Shown: in pieces, positions 63,296 through 64,000 of the stretch
Position numbering within the stretch: the first letter of the stretch is position 1
Layout: every line of letters begins with the position of its first letter
Source: Paludibacteraceae bacterium
GTDB taxonomy: Bacteria > Bacteroidota > Bacteroidia > Bacteroidales > Paludibacteraceae
Assembly (NCBI GenBank): GCA_017478725.1
Contig: JAFVDD010000012.1
Span: 114,884 to 178,883 of the forward strand
Direction: 5' to 3'
Length of the DNA: 64,000 nucleotides
The notes under the pieces: model-generated
What the model saw: the letters and a program-made list of their open reading frames with translations, nothing else
What the model was told of the DNA's origin: nothing
Databases searched by the model: none
Position numbers and translations under genes: made by a program

Positions 63296-63392
63296 AGAAT
63301 TCACAATTACCAATTTATTTTCAGCATTTTATGCCATACATATGCAAAATTACCAGAAATCAATTACCAAAAACCGGTAAAATTCATTTCGC
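63269..63392 (-). ncRNA. Candidate small RNA between the two repeat copies
   Basis: The copy 2 promoter (63426-63396) points left; transcription would start near 63392 and stop at the copy 1 terminator (63295-63269), giving an RNA of roughly 120 nt. The stretch contains no ORF worth noting and repeats the motif GGTAATT several times. It is predicted only from the promoter and terminator. Confidence 0.45.
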
Positions 63393-63395
63393 CTG

Positions 63396-63498
63396 CAAAG
63401 GTACTACTTTTTTTGCATATCTGCAAGTTTTAGACGAAAATTCTTCATTATGCATGCTGTTTGGACAAAAAAAAGACGCCCGAAAGCGTCTTTTTTTT
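63396..63498 (-). repeat. Direct repeat copy 2: promoter plus terminator module
   Basis: TTG (63426-63424), 20 nt, TACCTTTG (63403-63396), and terminator stem GACGC/GCGTC with A8 on one side and T8 on the other (63467-63498), so it can act in both directions. About six differences from copy 1. Confidence 0.88.
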
Positions 63499-63500
63499 GC

Positions 63501-63618
63501 CATGTCGCCATGTCGTCATGTCATCATGTCGTCCTGTCGAGGCTTTCGGCTTCTGAAGGCTGACGGCTGACGGCTGACAGCTTTAACCCTTTGTTAATTG
63601 TTAATTGTTAATTGTACA
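63501..63618. repeat. Three consecutive short-period repeat arrays
   Basis: 63501-63540: five 8-mers CATGTCGT-type. 63541-63582: six 7-mers (GGCTTTC, GGCTTCT, GAAGGCT, GACGGCT twice, GACAGCT). 63591-63618: four 7-mers (TTGTTAA three times, TTGTACA). Together they fill almost the whole 130-nt space before the last gene and show three repeat families side by side. Confidence 0.85.
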
Positions 63619-63629
63619 TTGCCGGGCTT

Positions 63630-63989
63630 TTAACCCTCATAGGCTTCGGATTCGAGCGCCCAGAGGTACTGACGGAAGGTGGTGTAGGTGTTCTGCGCCT
63701 TGAAAGCCGCCTGATCCTGCGGCAGCTTCGTCAGGTCTTTCATACGCGTGCTGACCGCCTTGCTGACCGCGGCGAACTTGTTGCGGATCAGCTGCTCGTC
63801 CTGCGTCGGTTCGGTCGTACGTTTGACCGCCTCACGCAGGTAGATGCGGTTGCAGTCTTTCGAGGTGGTGGGCGCTACGCGGTGCGTCGCCAGAAGCATC
63901 TTCGTACAGCTGTGCTGACCGCTTTTGCCGGGTTTTGCCAATGCGCCGGATATATGGTCGATACCCGGACTCCATACAACTTTTGCCAT
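63630..63989 (-). CDS. Conserved hypothetical protein
   Basis: 119 aa, basic, no signal peptide or membrane segment. It starts MAKVVWSPGIDHISGALAKP and contains QHSCTKMLLATHRVAP and CNRIYLREAVKR; the end is TFRQYLWALESEAYE. It has the look of a small conserved Bacteroidales protein that I recall but cannot name. The ATG at 63989 is 12 nt from the window edge, so the promoter is out of view and a longer operon is possible. Confidence 0.7.
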   Translation of the reverse strand: MAKVVWSPGIDHISGALAKPGKSGQHSCTKMLLATHRVAPTTSKDCNRIYLREAVKRTTEPTQDEQLIRNKFAAVSKAVSTRMKDLTKLPQDQAAFKAQNTYTTFRQYLWALESEAYEG

Positions 63990-64000
63990 AATAGTTAAGG

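Noticed and set aside
63630-63989. Phage structural or secretion-system (Hcp-like) protein
   Set aside because: The fold is not recognisable and no phage or type VI genes are nearby; left as hypothetical.

Overview
This window looks like the chromosome of a member of the Bacteroidales. The evidence is a Bacteroidetes-type promoter (TTG, about 20 nt, TAnnTTTG) in front of at least seventeen transcription units, TonB-dependent receptors with carboxypeptidase-like N-terminal domains, Bacteroidales families (DUF4857, DUF4876, DUF4296, GtrA), and secreted proteins sharing a C-terminal tail (consensus GQ-x-YILR-x-x-K-x-Y). No rRNA, tRNA, CRISPR array or classical insertion sequence was found.

Layout. 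1-5.7 kb: end of an S41 protease, then divergent hppA (ion-pumping pyrophosphatase) and ppdK (pyruvate phosphate dikinase), two PPi enzymes. 5.9-11.1 kb: a 1391-aa secreted adhesin-like protein with a long folded leader, and a flavoprotein. 11.3-12.8 kb: a zinc-type CDF exporter overlapping queH. 12.8-27.4 kb: three TonB-receptor units. One is joined to an ABC transporter and a DUF4857 protein, one to DUF4876 and beta-barrel proteins, and one stands alone beside a secreted protein. 27.4-39.0 kb: housekeeping genes (aminotransferase, a lipoate ligase-HAD fusion, guanine deaminase, GtrA, alaS, pdxA, nitroreductase, valS).

39.2-43.1 kb: a complete diversity-generating retroelement (DGR), the main discovery here. 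In transcription order (minus strand) it holds a promoter, a small secreted protein, a secreted variable protein ending in the variable repeat (VR), a hairpin, a MutS-domain-I-like accessory gene, the template repeat (TR) and a reverse transcriptase. TR and VR align over 180 nt without gaps; all 31 differences lie at template adenines and all 21 template asparagine codons are changed.

43.3-48.3 kb: flavodiiron protein, then HPF, a SAM-II-like riboswitch with an intrinsic terminator, metK, lspA, DUF4296, and holA on the other strand. 48.3-63.2 kb: a surface polysaccharide locus (phosphoglycosyl transferase, wecB, DUF354, DegT aminotransferase, ATP-grasp, FemAB-like, acyltransferase, GT4) interrupted by two AAA/DUF4143 ATPases and an AlbA_2 protein. 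It carries gene remnants and a possible phase-variable tract. 63.2-64 kb: a duplicated promoter-terminator module and one unknown gene.

A second theme is degenerate short-period repeats (7, 8 or 11 nt) scattered between genes and also in frame inside metK, valS, alaS, pdxA, queH, holA, wecB, the lipoate ligase-HAD gene and the FemAB gene.
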